Source: Halieaceae bacterium (GTDB lineage: Bacteria > Pseudomonadota > Gammaproteobacteria > Pseudomonadales > Halieaceae). From it: DNA of 5,911 nucleotides. The notes below the pieces were generated by a model. That model saw only the letters and a list, made by a program, of their open reading frames with translations. It had not been told where the DNA came from and ran no database searches. Of the stretch, positions 1-5,911 are shown in pieces (within the stretch, counting starts at the first letter, position 1; every line of letters begins with the position of its first letter). The translations under genes and the position numbers were made by a program. The stretch lies in NCBI GenBank assembly GCA_003520285.1, contig DOVB01000067.1:1-5911 (forward strand), read 5' to 3'.

Positions 1-2403
1 TCGGAGCTCGATCATGACCAACAAGAAGTCTGGGCAGTTTTTGGTCTCTATCCAAACTTCGCTTGGACGCCGACCAGTGACGCTCTGTTTTTTTGGGCAG
101 GCGGCGGTATTCATCGACTTGACTTGGCTACTCGGGAGGTCACAGAGATCCCATTTCAGGCCGAAGTTGATGTGCAGCTAGCCAAAGCTCAGAAAGCGAA
201 GCCACAACTGAGTGCTTCCGAAATCGATGTGAAAATGATGCGCGACTGGTCGACTGTGCCGGATGGTTCAGTCGTCGTGTTTCATGCCTTGGGCCAGTTG
301 TATACCGCTCGGGTAGATGAGCCCGTGCCGCAACGTTTGACCGATTTTGATGGCTTTGAGTATTCTCCGAGTTTTAGCAGGAATGGCCGTTGGTTGACTT
401 ATGTGCAATGGAGTGATGCCGGATACGGCCACGTTATGCGGGCCCGATGGAAGCGCTCGGGTGTTGGCTTGAAGATCGATAGGATTACCTCAGAACCCGG
501 TCACTATCAGAATCCAGCCATATCCGACAACGGTGATGTCGTCTACGAAAAACTCTCAGGAAATGGGTTTCGGGGATATCACCACGGGTTAGAACCCGGT
601 TTGTACTTGTATTCCGAGTCAGAGGGCAGCGCACGTCGAATTGTTAGGGAAGCGAGAGCCCCGCAATTTATCGAGTCAGATTCTCGCATAGCCTACGAAT
701 ATGGTGGTGGTGACAAGCGCGTTCTGGCGAGTGTTGGTCGCTCCGGAGAAGAGCAGAGAGATCACTATCAGCTTGGTCGGGTAAGTGAATGGGCCATAGA
801 ACCCAATGGACACCGTATCGCTTACCGCGAGGACTTTAAAGTGTACCTCAGCCCGATGGTGACATCAGCGAAGACACAGCCACTGAGTCATGGTGATACC
901 GCGCTGCCAGCGACACAGGTGAGTGATCACGCTGGGCGTTACTTACATTGGTCTGATGTTGGGTTGCACTGGGGTCTGGGTTCCCAATATTTCAGCCTTG
1001 CGCTTGAGGGAAATGATCCAGAGGCGGTTTCACTGCCGATTTCGTTAACCGAGGAACGTGATTACGGTGCGGGTCTACTGGCGTACGAGAATGCCCGGAT
1101 CATCACTATGGCGGGGACCCCGATTGAGCGCGGTACACTGTTGGTACAGGACAATAAGATTTTAGCAGTGGGTCCAACAGAGACCGTGGTTATACCGGCC
1201 AATGCACGTCGCTTTGATCTCACCGATAAAACGATCGTTCCCGGTTTTATTGATACCCACGCTCATCACAGTGGCCATTTTTACAGTTCACCCTTACCGC
1301 AAACCAATGCGAGTTATCTCGCGAACTTGGCATTTGGTGTGACTACGACACACGATCCTTCCAGCAATACCGAAACAGTATTCTCGCTGTCAGAACTTCA
1401 ACGCACTGGACGACTGGTCGGACCTCGTATTTTGTCGACTGGCGCAGTTCTGTATGGTGCCAAATCGAATTCCTTTGTCGATATTCAATCCCTAGAAGAC
1501 GCGCGTTTGCATCTGTCAAGATTGCAGGAACAGGGCGCATTTTCAGTGAAGAGTTACAACCAGCCGCGTCGTGATCAACGCCAATATGTGATGCAGGCAG
1601 CGGCAGAGCTGGGGATGTCGGTTTATCCCGAAGGTGGCGCCACTTTTTATAATCAGTTGACACACTTAATCGATGGTGCCGCAGGTTTGGAGCACAATCT
1701 GCCCATCGCGCCCCTCTACGAAGACGTGTTGTCGCTCTGGGCAGCAGCCCCCGAGGTTGGCTACACGCCAACCTTAGTGGTGAACTACGCAGGTCTTAAT
1801 AGCGAGTTCTACTGGTATCAATCGAGTGATGTTTGGAATCACGAGTTGTTGGGTAAGTACACGCCCTTGGCGGAACTCACGGCGCGGTCTCGCCGGGTAG
1901 AGAAAGCGGCCGACGATGATTTCTTCTTCAAAACGGTAGCGGCGAGCGCTAAGGATTTACAGGAGCGGGGTGTTCTGGTCACGGTCGGTGCCCATGGCCA
2001 GTTGCAAGGACTTGGCTATCACTGGGAGATGTGGTCGTTGGCTCTGGGCGGCATGTCGCCCGAACAGGTTTTGCAGGCAGCGACCATCGATGGAGCGCGT
2101 TATCTTAATATTCACGATCAGGTGGGCTCTCTGGAGGCCGGTAAGCTGGCTGATTTTGCGGTGCTGGGTAAGAATCCGTTGGCAGATATTCAGCATACCG
2201 ATAGTGTTGAGCAGGTGAGTATCGATGGTGTGCTCTACGACAGCGCCACGATGAATGCCGTTGCGCCAGTGGCCCAAAGTCGAGGTTTACTGTGGTTTGA
2301 GCGCGAGGGAGGTAATGTCTTGTGGGATGCCAATAACTGGGGTATGACTCGACCAGAAGATGATTTCCCCATGTGTCCAGCGCATCAGGAGCGACATTAC
2401 TGA
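1..2403 (+). CDS. Beta-propeller (TolB/PD40-like) plus amidohydrolase protein, 5' partial
   Basis: The frame is open from the left edge to TGA at 2401-2403, so these are the last 800 codons of a longer gene. A TTG at 124 is only an internal codon, because the frame continues upstream with typical family sequence (LYPNFAWTP). Visible residues 1 to about 355 show propeller-type repeats (FSRNGRWLTYVQW, AISDNGDVVYE). From about 360 an amidohydrolase domain follows: the entry strand ENARIITM, then PGFIDTHAHHSGH with the HxH metal ligands H420 and H422, K517 in SVKSY (a candidate bridging lysine), E544 in PEGG, H565 in LEHN, and H665 in GAHGQ. The C-terminal GSLEAGKLADFAVLGKNPL is the usual amidohydrolase ending. 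Proteins of this architecture are usually around 1,000 residues or more and often exported, so a signal peptide may lie in the missing part. The family suggests metal-dependent hydrolysis of an amide or peptide-like bond; the substrate is unknown. The gene ends inside the tail of convergent pspF. Confidence 0.93.
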   Translation, partial: SELDHDQQEVWAVFGLYPNFAWTPTSDALFFWAGGGIHRLDLATREVTEIPFQAEVDVQLAKAQKAKPQLSASEIDVKMMRDWSTVPDGSVVVFHALGQLYTARVDEPVPQRLTDFDGFEYSPSFSRNGRWLTYVQWSDAGYGHVMRARWKRSGVGLKIDRITSEPGHYQNPAISDNGDVVYEKLSGNGFRGYHHGLEPGLYLYSESEGSARRIVREARAPQFIESDSRIAYEYGGGDKRVLASVGRSGEEQRDHYQLGRVSEWAIEPNGHRIAYREDFKVYLSPMVTSAKTQPLSHGDTALPATQVSDHAGRYLHWSDVGLHWGLGSQYFSLALEGNDPEAVSLPISLTEERDYGAGLLAYENARIITMAGTPIERGTLLVQDNKILAVGPTETVVIPANARRFDLTDKTIVPGFIDTHAHHSGHFYSSPLPQTNASYLANLAFGVTTTHDPSSNTETVFSLSELQRTGRLVGPRILSTGAVLYGAKSNSFVDIQSLEDARLHLSRLQEQGAFSVKSYNQPRRDQRQYVMQAAAELGMSVYPEGGATFYNQLTHLIDGAAGLEHNLPIAPLYEDVLSLWAAAPEVGYTPTLVVNYAGLNSEFYWYQSSDVWNHELLGKYTPLAELTARSRRVEKAADDDFFFKTVAASAKDLQERGVLVTVGAHGQLQGLGYHWEMWSLALGGMSPEQVLQAATIDGARYLNIHDQVGSLEAGKLADFAVLGKNPLADIQHTDSVEQVSIDGVLYDSATMNAVAPVAQSRGLLWFEREGGNVLWDANNWGMTRPEDDFPMCPAHQERHY

Positions 2404-3377
2404 TCCTGTTTTAGGTTGTGTTTGGTGATCAGTCGGCGCAACTGGTGATACGAGAGCTCGAGCGCCTCGGCGGTCTGATTGAGTCGGTATCGGTGGTATT
2501 GCAGGGCTTGCTCCAGCAAGGTCCGCTCATACGCCTGCGAGAGACGCGTAAGGCTCTGAGGGTACCGAATCGCGGGTGGGGCACTCGATACCTCAGTTGA
2601 GTTCTCAGCGGGTCGAGTAGTGAAAGGGTTTAGAATGATCTGATCGATCTGTTCATCGACCTCACTCCGCGCGAGCGACCGTTCCACTGCGTTCTTGAGT
2701 TCACGTACATTGCCCGGCCACGAATACTCGAGCAGAATCTGCTCTGCTCGAGCACTGAATCCGGGGAACCAGTCTCGGTTGAGTTCTCGGCACATGGCCA
2801 GTGCAAAATGGTTCGCCAGCTCTAGTATGTCATTGCCCCGCTGACGTAGCGGTGGTACCGCCAGCACATCAAAGCTCAGTCGGTCTAGCAGGTCAGCTCG
2901 GAAGCGCCCGTCTGCTACCAACTCGGGCAGTGATTCATTAGTCGCCGCAATAATTCGCACATCGACTTCTATTGGGGTAGCGCCGCCAAGGCGCTCGAGC
3001 TGGCCGTACTCTAGAACTCGCAGGCATTTTTCCTGAACACGTGGCGACATGGTTGCAATTTCATCGAGGAACAAACTACCTTCGTGCGCTCGCTCGAAGC
3101 GTCCCAGCGTGCGCTGTGTCGCGCCAGTAAAGGCGCCTCTCTCATAGCCAAAAAGCTCTGCTTCCAGCAGGTTCTCAGCCAGCGTTGCGCAGTTTAGCGT
3201 GATATAAGGCTTGTCCCACCGCGGTGAGAGATAATGGAGTCGCTCGGCTATGAGCTCTTTTCCGCTACCTCGCTCACCCGCAACAATAATGGGTCTGCGG
3301 ATACTCGAGCACAGTCTGACCCGCTCAAGTAAATGAGCCATTGCATTAGAACTGCCAATGAGAGTTGTTTCGCGCAT
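2397..3377 (-). CDS. pspF: PspF, sigma-54 enhancer-binding activator of the psp operon
   Basis: This 326-residue AAA+ activator begins directly with the ATPase domain and has no N-terminal receiver or sensor domain, which is the hallmark of PspF (E. coli PspF is about the same length). Walker A is GERGSGKE at 34-41, the sigma-54-contacting GAFTGA loop is at 81-86, and Walker B is SLFLDE at 101-106. Arginine-finger candidates R160 and R166 lie in FRADLLDRL, and WPGNVREL is at 220-227. A Fis-type helix-turn-helix occupies about 299-320 (NQTAEALELSYHQLRRL). In the known system PspF hydrolyses ATP to open sigma-54 promoter complexes and is held inactive by PspA. The ATG at 3375-3377 is chosen because it places the AAA+ domain as in E. 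coli PspF; its Shine-Dalgarno sequence is weak, which suits a low-level regulator. It is divergent from pspABC, and its 3' end overlaps the amidohydrolase gene by 7 bp. Confidence 0.96.
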   Translation of the reverse strand: MRETTLIGSSNAMAHLLERVRLCSSIRRPIIVAGERGSGKELIAERLHYLSPRWDKPYITLNCATLAENLLEAELFGYERGAFTGATQRTLGRFERAHEGSLFLDEIATMSPRVQEKCLRVLEYGQLERLGGATPIEVDVRIIAATNESLPELVADGRFRADLLDRLSFDVLAVPPLRQRGNDILELANHFALAMCRELNRDWFPGFSARAEQILLEYSWPGNVRELKNAVERSLARSEVDEQIDQIILNPFTTRPAENSTEVSSAPPAIRYPQSLTRLSQAYERTLLEQALQYHRYRLNQTAEALELSYHQLRRLITKHNLKQDQ

Positions 3378-3404
3378 ATCGCTAAGATTAAAGCAAAATC
3401 GCTC
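3370..3404. promoter_or_regulatory. Possible secondary PspF half-sites
   Basis: Two more CGCT half-sites sit upstream of the clear palindrome, at 3380-3383 and 3400-3403, about 42 and 22 bp from the CGCT at 3422. The first lies in TCGCG-CATAT-CGCTA (3370-3384), which matches the main site at 4 of 5 left-half bases and all 5 right-half bases, and it covers the pspF start codon. The second, within AAAGCAAAATCGCTC (3390-3404), is weaker. E. coli psp has two adjacent activator sites, so one of these may be the second. Individually they could be chance matches. Confidence 0.35.
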
Positions 3405-3411
3405 TAATAAA

Positions 3412-3426
3412 TAGCGATAACCGCTA
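3412..3426. promoter_or_regulatory. Putative PspF upstream activating sequence (enhancer)
   Basis: TAGCG-ATAAC-CGCTA is a perfect 5-bp inverted repeat with a 5-bp spacer, centred near -98 relative to the predicted sigma-54 start site. As I recall it, E. coli UAS I has the same half-site spacing and nearly the same halves (TAGTG-N5-CGCTA). Position and form both fit an enhancer from which PspF activates the pspA promoter. Because it also lies just upstream of pspF, binding could repress pspF transcription, as described in E. coli. No binding data are available here. Confidence 0.7.
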
Positions 3427-3458
3427 AATAGCCTTTCGCTGATCTAGGTCTTTTCGAT

Positions 3459-3471
3459 TAGTCCATTGATT
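3459..3471 (-). promoter_or_regulatory. Putative IHF binding site
   Basis: Read on the minus strand this is AATCAATGGACTA, matching the IHF core WATCAANNNNTTR at all defined positions except the first T of TTR. The adjacent stretch at 3472-3490 is strongly AT-rich, as usual on the 5' side of an IHF core. It lies at roughly -58 to -46, between the PspF enhancer and the -24/-12 promoter, which is where IHF bends DNA in the E. coli psp promoter. The core is short and degenerate, so the case depends mainly on position. Confidence 0.5.
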
Positions 3472-3490
3472 TATAAACGTATTTTTATCT

Positions 3491-3506
3491 TGGCACGCTC
3501 TCTGCA
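3491..3506 (+). promoter_or_regulatory. Sigma-54 (-24/-12) promoter of the psp operon
   Basis: TGGCACG-CTCT-CTGCA differs from the sigma-54 consensus TGGCACG-N4-TTGCW at only one base. The invariant GG (3492-3493) and GC (3504-3505) are exactly 12 bp apart. The predicted start of transcription is near 3517. It points toward pspA and lies downstream of a PspF-like palindrome and an IHF-like site, so it is the expected stress-inducible promoter for the operon from 3543 to 5246. Confidence 0.92.
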
Positions 3507-3542
3507 AAGGTGTTGTCAGGAATAAAGCGGCTGGGAAGGCTT

Positions 3543-3734
3543 ATGATCTATCGCCAAGTGAACACGATACGTTTGACCTTATGGGTAGCCTTGGTCGGAG
3601 GCGTGTTGTTCACGGCCAGTCTGCAGGTGGGGAGTCACACGAACGCTGAGGCTCGTCCGCATGCCACGTGTTATGCGCTCGCTTGGCTCACACCAGTGCA
3701 TCAGTTAAAAAAGTCACAGTTTGATTATCGTTAA
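3543..3734 (+). CDS. Small hypothetical membrane or exported protein at the head of the psp operon
   Basis: This is a 63-codon ORF of no family I recognise. Its ATG lies about 26 nt after the predicted sigma-54 transcription start, preceded by GGGAAGG at 3533-3539, whose spacing to the ATG is short (3 nt) but usable. The product has a basic N-terminus (R4, R10), a hydrophobic stretch at about 11-28, and then a polar tail containing NAEA at 34-37, so it could be a signal peptide with cleavage after A37 or a single-pass inner-membrane anchor. The tail has one cysteine (C43). It ends 17 bp before pspA, and the pspA ribosome site follows its stop directly, as expected in an operon. Without it, pspA would have a leader of about 235 nt. 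It could instead be a chance ORF in such a leader. A GTG at 3510 in the same frame precedes the predicted transcription start and so is not the start. Confidence 0.5.
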   Translation: MIYRQVNTIRLTLWVALVGGVLFTASLQVGSHTNAEARPHATCYALAWLTPVHQLKKSQFDYR

Positions 3735-3751
3735 AATGAGAGGTGAATGTT

Positions 3752-4468
3752 ATGGGAATTTTTTCAAGGTTGTCTGATATCGTGAATGCCAACATCAATT
3801 CAATGCTGGATAAAGCAGAAGATCCAGAGAAGATGGTAAGACTGATTATCCAAGAGATGGAGGACACGTTAATAGAAGTGCGATCCAGTTCGGCTAAGAT
3901 TCTGGCGGAGCGGCGAGAAATCACCCGTTCAATAGAAGGTTTGGAAGGCCAGGTGCAGCATTGGGAAGGGAATGCTAGATTAGCGCTAAGTAAAGATCGT
4001 GAGGACCTCGCTCGAGCGGCCCTACAAGAGAAGCAACTGATCCAGGCAGATTTGGATGCGCTAGAGGGCGAGCTCAAGGCGACAGATGAGCATATCGATC
4101 ACCTTCAGGACGAGATTGCACAGTTGCAGGCGAAGCTAAGCGAGGCTAAGGCAAGACAACAGACGATTGTCATGCGCGAGCGAACGGTGGAGTCTAGAAT
4201 CCGAGTGAAGCGTCAGATACAACGTGAGGCACTTGATTCAGCATTTAGCCGATTCGAACACTTCGAGCGTAAGATGGATCGTTTAGAAGGCGAGCTGGAT
4301 TCACTTGATCTGGGCGCGAATGTGCCTGATTTAGCCTCTGAGATCGAAGCGCTGGCAGCGGATGAAGCGCTGACTTCAGAACTTGAAGCGCTCAAGGCAT
4401 CAGTCGGAAAGGTAGCCACTGAACAGCAAAAGGCTGCGCCAAAAACGGCAAAGCCCACGAAAAAATAG
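3752..4468 (+). CDS. pspA: PspA, phage shock protein A (membrane-protecting ESCRT-III-like effector and PspF inhibitor)
   Basis: The 238-residue product starts with MGIFSRLSDIVNANINSMLD and the following KAEDPEKM, the classic N-terminus with the amphipathic membrane-binding helix of PspA/IM30 proteins. From about residue 25 to 187 it is almost entirely charged heptad-like coiled coil, with no membrane segment. PspA inhibits PspF in the cytoplasm and, under envelope stress, oligomerises on the inner membrane to limit proton leakage. ATG 3752 is chosen because it gives the canonical N-terminus and has AGAGGTG at 3739-3745 upstream; a GTG at 3743 would add three residues and sits within that ribosome site. 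E. coli PspA is 222 residues; this one has an extra Ala/Lys/Pro-rich tail (about 226-238). pspB follows after 20 bp. Confidence 0.97.
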   Translation: MGIFSRLSDIVNANINSMLDKAEDPEKMVRLIIQEMEDTLIEVRSSSAKILAERREITRSIEGLEGQVQHWEGNARLALSKDREDLARAALQEKQLIQADLDALEGELKATDEHIDHLQDEIAQLQAKLSEAKARQQTIVMRERTVESRIRVKRQIQREALDSAFSRFEHFERKMDRLEGELDSLDLGANVPDLASEIEALAADEALTSELEALKASVGKVATEQQKAAPKTAKPTKK

Positions 4469-4488
4469 CGGACTAAGAGGGCGTTCCA

Positions 4489-4746
4489 TTGGAATTTTTT
4501 GTTGAGTTATTCGGGTTTATGACTGTCCCTATGATCTTATTTATGATCATTGTGGCGCCGATATGGATCACGATGCACTATCGTTCGAGAAACAAAGCAG
4601 CACAGGGGTTGAGTGAGATAGACCGAGAGCAGCTTGATCAGCTATTGGCGCAGAGCGAGACGCTATTGCAACGCATTGAAACACTCGAGTCGCTGTTAGA
4701 TCAAACCCATCCCCATTGGTCAGACGATAAGTCAGGAGGTCAGTAA
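4489..4746 (+). CDS. pspB: PspB, inner-membrane phage shock sensor/regulator
   Basis: This 85-residue protein has one N-terminal transmembrane segment (about 11-28), the conserved PIW at 24-26 and MHY at 29-31, a charged cytoplasmic helix with leucine heptads (about 42-70), and an ending ESLLDQTHPHW close to E. coli PspB (ESILDAEHPNW). PspB acts with PspC to sense envelope stress and release PspF from PspA. TTG at 4489-4491 is taken as the start because AGAGGG (4476-4481) lies 7 nt upstream and the encoded N-terminus matches the family; the next in-frame ATG would begin at residue 11 and cut into the membrane segment. The product is about 11 residues longer than E. coli PspB (74). Its stop overlaps the pspC start by one base (TAATG), suggesting translational coupling. 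Confidence 0.95.
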   Translation: MEFFVELFGFMTVPMILFMIIVAPIWITMHYRSRNKAAQGLSEIDREQLDQLLAQSETLLQRIETLESLLDQTHPHWSDDKSGGQ

Positions 4747-5246
4747 TGTCTCAGTACGATCACGACACGTTTGAGTGGCGCAGAGAGCTGCGCGCATTAA
4801 AGCAGAATCGATTAAATGGCTGGGGTATGGGTTGGTTTCGCAACACTCGAGCCGGCAAGATCGGTGGTGTTGCGGCTGGTTTGGCAGATAGTTGGGGGCT
4901 TGAACACTGGGTTGTCCGAATTGCTTTTGTTGCCGCTTTTCTGTTCACCGGTATGTTGGCTTTTTGGGCCTACGTCGCTGGCTGGGTTCTTTTGGCGCCA
5001 GAGCATGATCAAGCGACCAAGCCCTCTAGCGAGAGTGATTGGCAGAGCTCGAGCGCGAAGCCAAAGCGATCGAGAGAAGCGCCAAACACAGCGAGAGACA
5101 GTGCATTTCGCTACCGCAAGCCAGCCAAAGAACAGCTTCGCGAAGTCGATACGCGTTTGAGCAAAGCGTCTGTGAGGGTCGCTCAGGTCGAGCGATACGT
5201 GACCTCGCGCCGGTTTAAGCTGAATCAAGCGTTCGAGAAGTTGTAA
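4746..5246 (+). CDS. pspC: PspC, inner-membrane phage shock stress sensor
   Basis: The 166-residue protein carries a PspC domain at about 31-86: KIGGVAAGLADSWGL at 38-52, then WVVRIAFVAAFLFTG and the strongly hydrophobic continuation to WVLLAPE. A hydrophilic linker (about 87-130) is followed by a C-terminal segment with AQVERYVTS (146-154) that resembles the E. coli PspC ending MERYVTS. PspC works with PspB in the inner membrane to detect stress and sequester PspA. The ATG at 4746 overlaps the pspB stop and follows a strong AGGAGGT at 4734-4740. The N-terminal extension before the domain (about 30 residues, rich in charged and aromatic residues) and the basic, serine-rich linker make it longer than E. 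coli PspC (119). No pspD-like or pspG-like ORF follows in the window. Confidence 0.95.
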   Translation: MSQYDHDTFEWRRELRALKQNRLNGWGMGWFRNTRAGKIGGVAAGLADSWGLEHWVVRIAFVAAFLFTGMLAFWAYVAGWVLLAPEHDQATKPSSESDWQSSSAKPKRSREAPNTARDSAFRYRKPAKEQLREVDTRLSKASVRVAQVERYVTSRRFKLNQAFEKL

Positions 5247-5264
5247 CTGTTCGGAACTGGCGCG

Positions 5265-5273
5265 TGCTATAGA
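5265..5273 (+). promoter_or_regulatory. Possible extended -10 sigma-70 promoter for the hydrolase gene
   Basis: TGC-TATAGA fits the extended -10 pattern TGN-TATAAT with one mismatch in the hexamer. No good -35 hexamer is seen at 16-18 bp upstream. It lies in the 63-bp gap after pspC, 37 bp before the GTG of the hydrolase, and would give a leader of about 30 nt. I see no intrinsic terminator in the gap, so readthrough from the psp operon is also possible. Confidence 0.35.
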
Positions 5274-5309
5274 GATCCGCCATACTAATCCCTTTGTTAA
5301 GGAGTTGGT

Positions 5310-5911
5310 GTGGCGATTTCTCACTTTGCGGGACACAGTGGCGAACGAATTGTGTTTGCGCACGCCAATGGCTACCCACCAGGCAGCTACCGGTCTCTGC
5401 TTCAAGCCCTTGGTGAGCATTGCGAGGTCTCTGCTTACGAGCATACGCCGCTCAGGCTTCCGTCTCCACCCCGTGCAAATTTGCGTTGGCGCCACTTCGC
5501 TGATGACTATCGGCTTCACTTGCAAGACCAACAAGCCGGCTTTTGGTTAATGGGACATAGCCTCGGCGCTACGGTATCCATGCTGGCTTGCTCTCCTCGA
5601 CTTACAGGTTGTAAGGGTCTGATTTTACTGGACCCTATCTTTCTACCCCCTCGCTTAGCATTTGCCACGGCCTTGTTGCCGCGGCGGAGCAAGCTAAAAA
5701 TGCCGATGGTAGCGAAAGCGCTGCGCCGCCCCGACTCGTTTTCAAGCCACGACGAGGCTTTTGTGTTTCATCGGCGCGCTCGTGCCTTTGCTGGGCTGAG
5801 TGATTCGGCACTGATGGATTATATTCATGCGGGTTTCGAGGAAAGTAGTGCCGGTGATGTCCGTCTGCGGTTCTCGAAGCAATGGGAGGCGGCCGTGTAT
5901 ATGAGCGCGCC
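5310..5911 (+). CDS. Alpha/beta hydrolase, 3' partial
   Basis: Two hundred codons are open to the right edge with no stop. GTG at 5310-5312 is the likely start, with AAGGAG at 5299-5304 five nt upstream. Key features are HANGYPPGSY at 18-27 (the oxyanion-hole region after the strand RIVFAHA), the nucleophile elbow GHSLG at 82-86 with catalytic S84, and the strand GLILLDPIF at 103-111. That LLDP motif follows the strand after the nucleophile, so D108 is not necessarily the catalytic acid. The catalytic histidine would lie beyond the edge. No signal peptide is seen, suggesting a cytoplasmic serine hydrolase; the substrate cannot be told. It lies 63 bp after pspC on the same strand and is not a known Psp component, so a functional link is speculative. 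Confidence 0.88.
   Translation, partial: MAISHFAGHSGERIVFAHANGYPPGSYRSLLQALGEHCEVSAYEHTPLRLPSPPRANLRWRHFADDYRLHLQDQQAGFWLMGHSLGATVSMLACSPRLTGCKGLILLDPIFLPPRLAFATALLPRRSKLKMPMVAKALRRPDSFSSHDEAFVFHRRARAFAGLSDSALMDYIHAGFEESSAGDVRLRFSKQWEAAVYMSA

Noticed and set aside
1343..1771. Open frame of 142 codons on the minus strand
   Set aside because: It lies wholly antisense to the amidohydrolase domain, whose conserved motifs fix the coding frame; its product has no recognisable domain.
3387..3392. TTTAAT on the minus strand as a -10 for a pspF sigma-70 promoter
   Set aside because: No acceptable -35 sits 16-18 bp upstream, and the region is AT-rich enough for such hexamers to occur by chance; a pspF promoter is expected here but I cannot place it.
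3743..3751. GTG at 3743 as the pspA start
   Set aside because: It would add three residues before the canonical MGIFSRL start and lies inside the ribosome-binding sequence of ATG 3752.
5247..5309. Search for a terminator after pspC
   Set aside because: No stable GC-rich stem followed by a T-tract is visible; TTCGAGAAG/CTGTTCGGAA pairs only imperfectly.
4812..5534. Open frame of 240 codons on the minus strand
   Set aside because: It is antisense to pspC and the start of the hydrolase, both supported by motifs and ribosome sites; its product is basic and low in recognisable features.
5305..5550. Plus-strand frame of 81 codons starting TTG at 5305
   Set aside because: It is out of frame with the alpha/beta hydrolase, whose HANGYPP and GHSLG motifs show that the frame from GTG 5310 is the coding one.
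1..5911. Mobile elements, CRISPR arrays, tRNA or rRNA genes
   Set aside because: No transposase, integrase, regularly spaced direct repeats or tRNA-like cloverleaf was seen; almost all of the window is coding sequence in conserved genes.

Overview
The window looks like chromosomal DNA from a gammaproteobacterium, probably a marine or heterotrophic one. This rests on three things: a complete phage-shock-protein (psp) locus with the enterobacterial-style arrangement (pspF divergent from a sigma-54-driven pspABC), an upstream beta-propeller/amidohydrolase protein of a type I associate with marine gammaproteobacteria, and moderate GC content. The genus cannot be fixed from the sequence.

Layout. 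Bases 1-2403 (+) hold the C-terminal 800 codons of a large protein with an N-terminal beta-propeller and a C-terminal amidohydrolase domain; its start lies outside the window. It converges on, and overlaps by 7 bp, pspF (2397-3377, -). The pspF-pspA intergenic region (about 3378-3542) contains a near-consensus sigma-54 promoter (3491-3506), an upstream palindrome that fits a PspF activator site (3412-3426), and an AT-rich element resembling an IHF site (3459-3471). Downstream of that promoter come a small 63-codon ORF with a hydrophobic segment (3543-3734), pspA (3752-4468), pspB (4489-4746, TTG start) and pspC (4746-5246). After a 63-bp gap, which holds a possible extended -10 promoter, an alpha/beta hydrolase gene starts with GTG at 5310 and runs off the right edge.

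How the genes work together. In the known Psp system, PspA binds and inhibits PspF. Envelope stress sensed through the inner-membrane proteins PspB and PspC draws PspA to the membrane. Freed PspF then acts as a sigma-54 enhancer-binding protein at the pspA promoter, and IHF bends the DNA between enhancer and promoter. Every part of that circuit is visible here.

The least expected element is the small ORF between the sigma-54 promoter and pspA. It starts about 26 nt after the predicted transcription start, has its own Shine-Dalgarno-like sequence, ends 17 bp before pspA, and encodes a putative membrane or exported peptide that I do not recognise as a standard Psp component.
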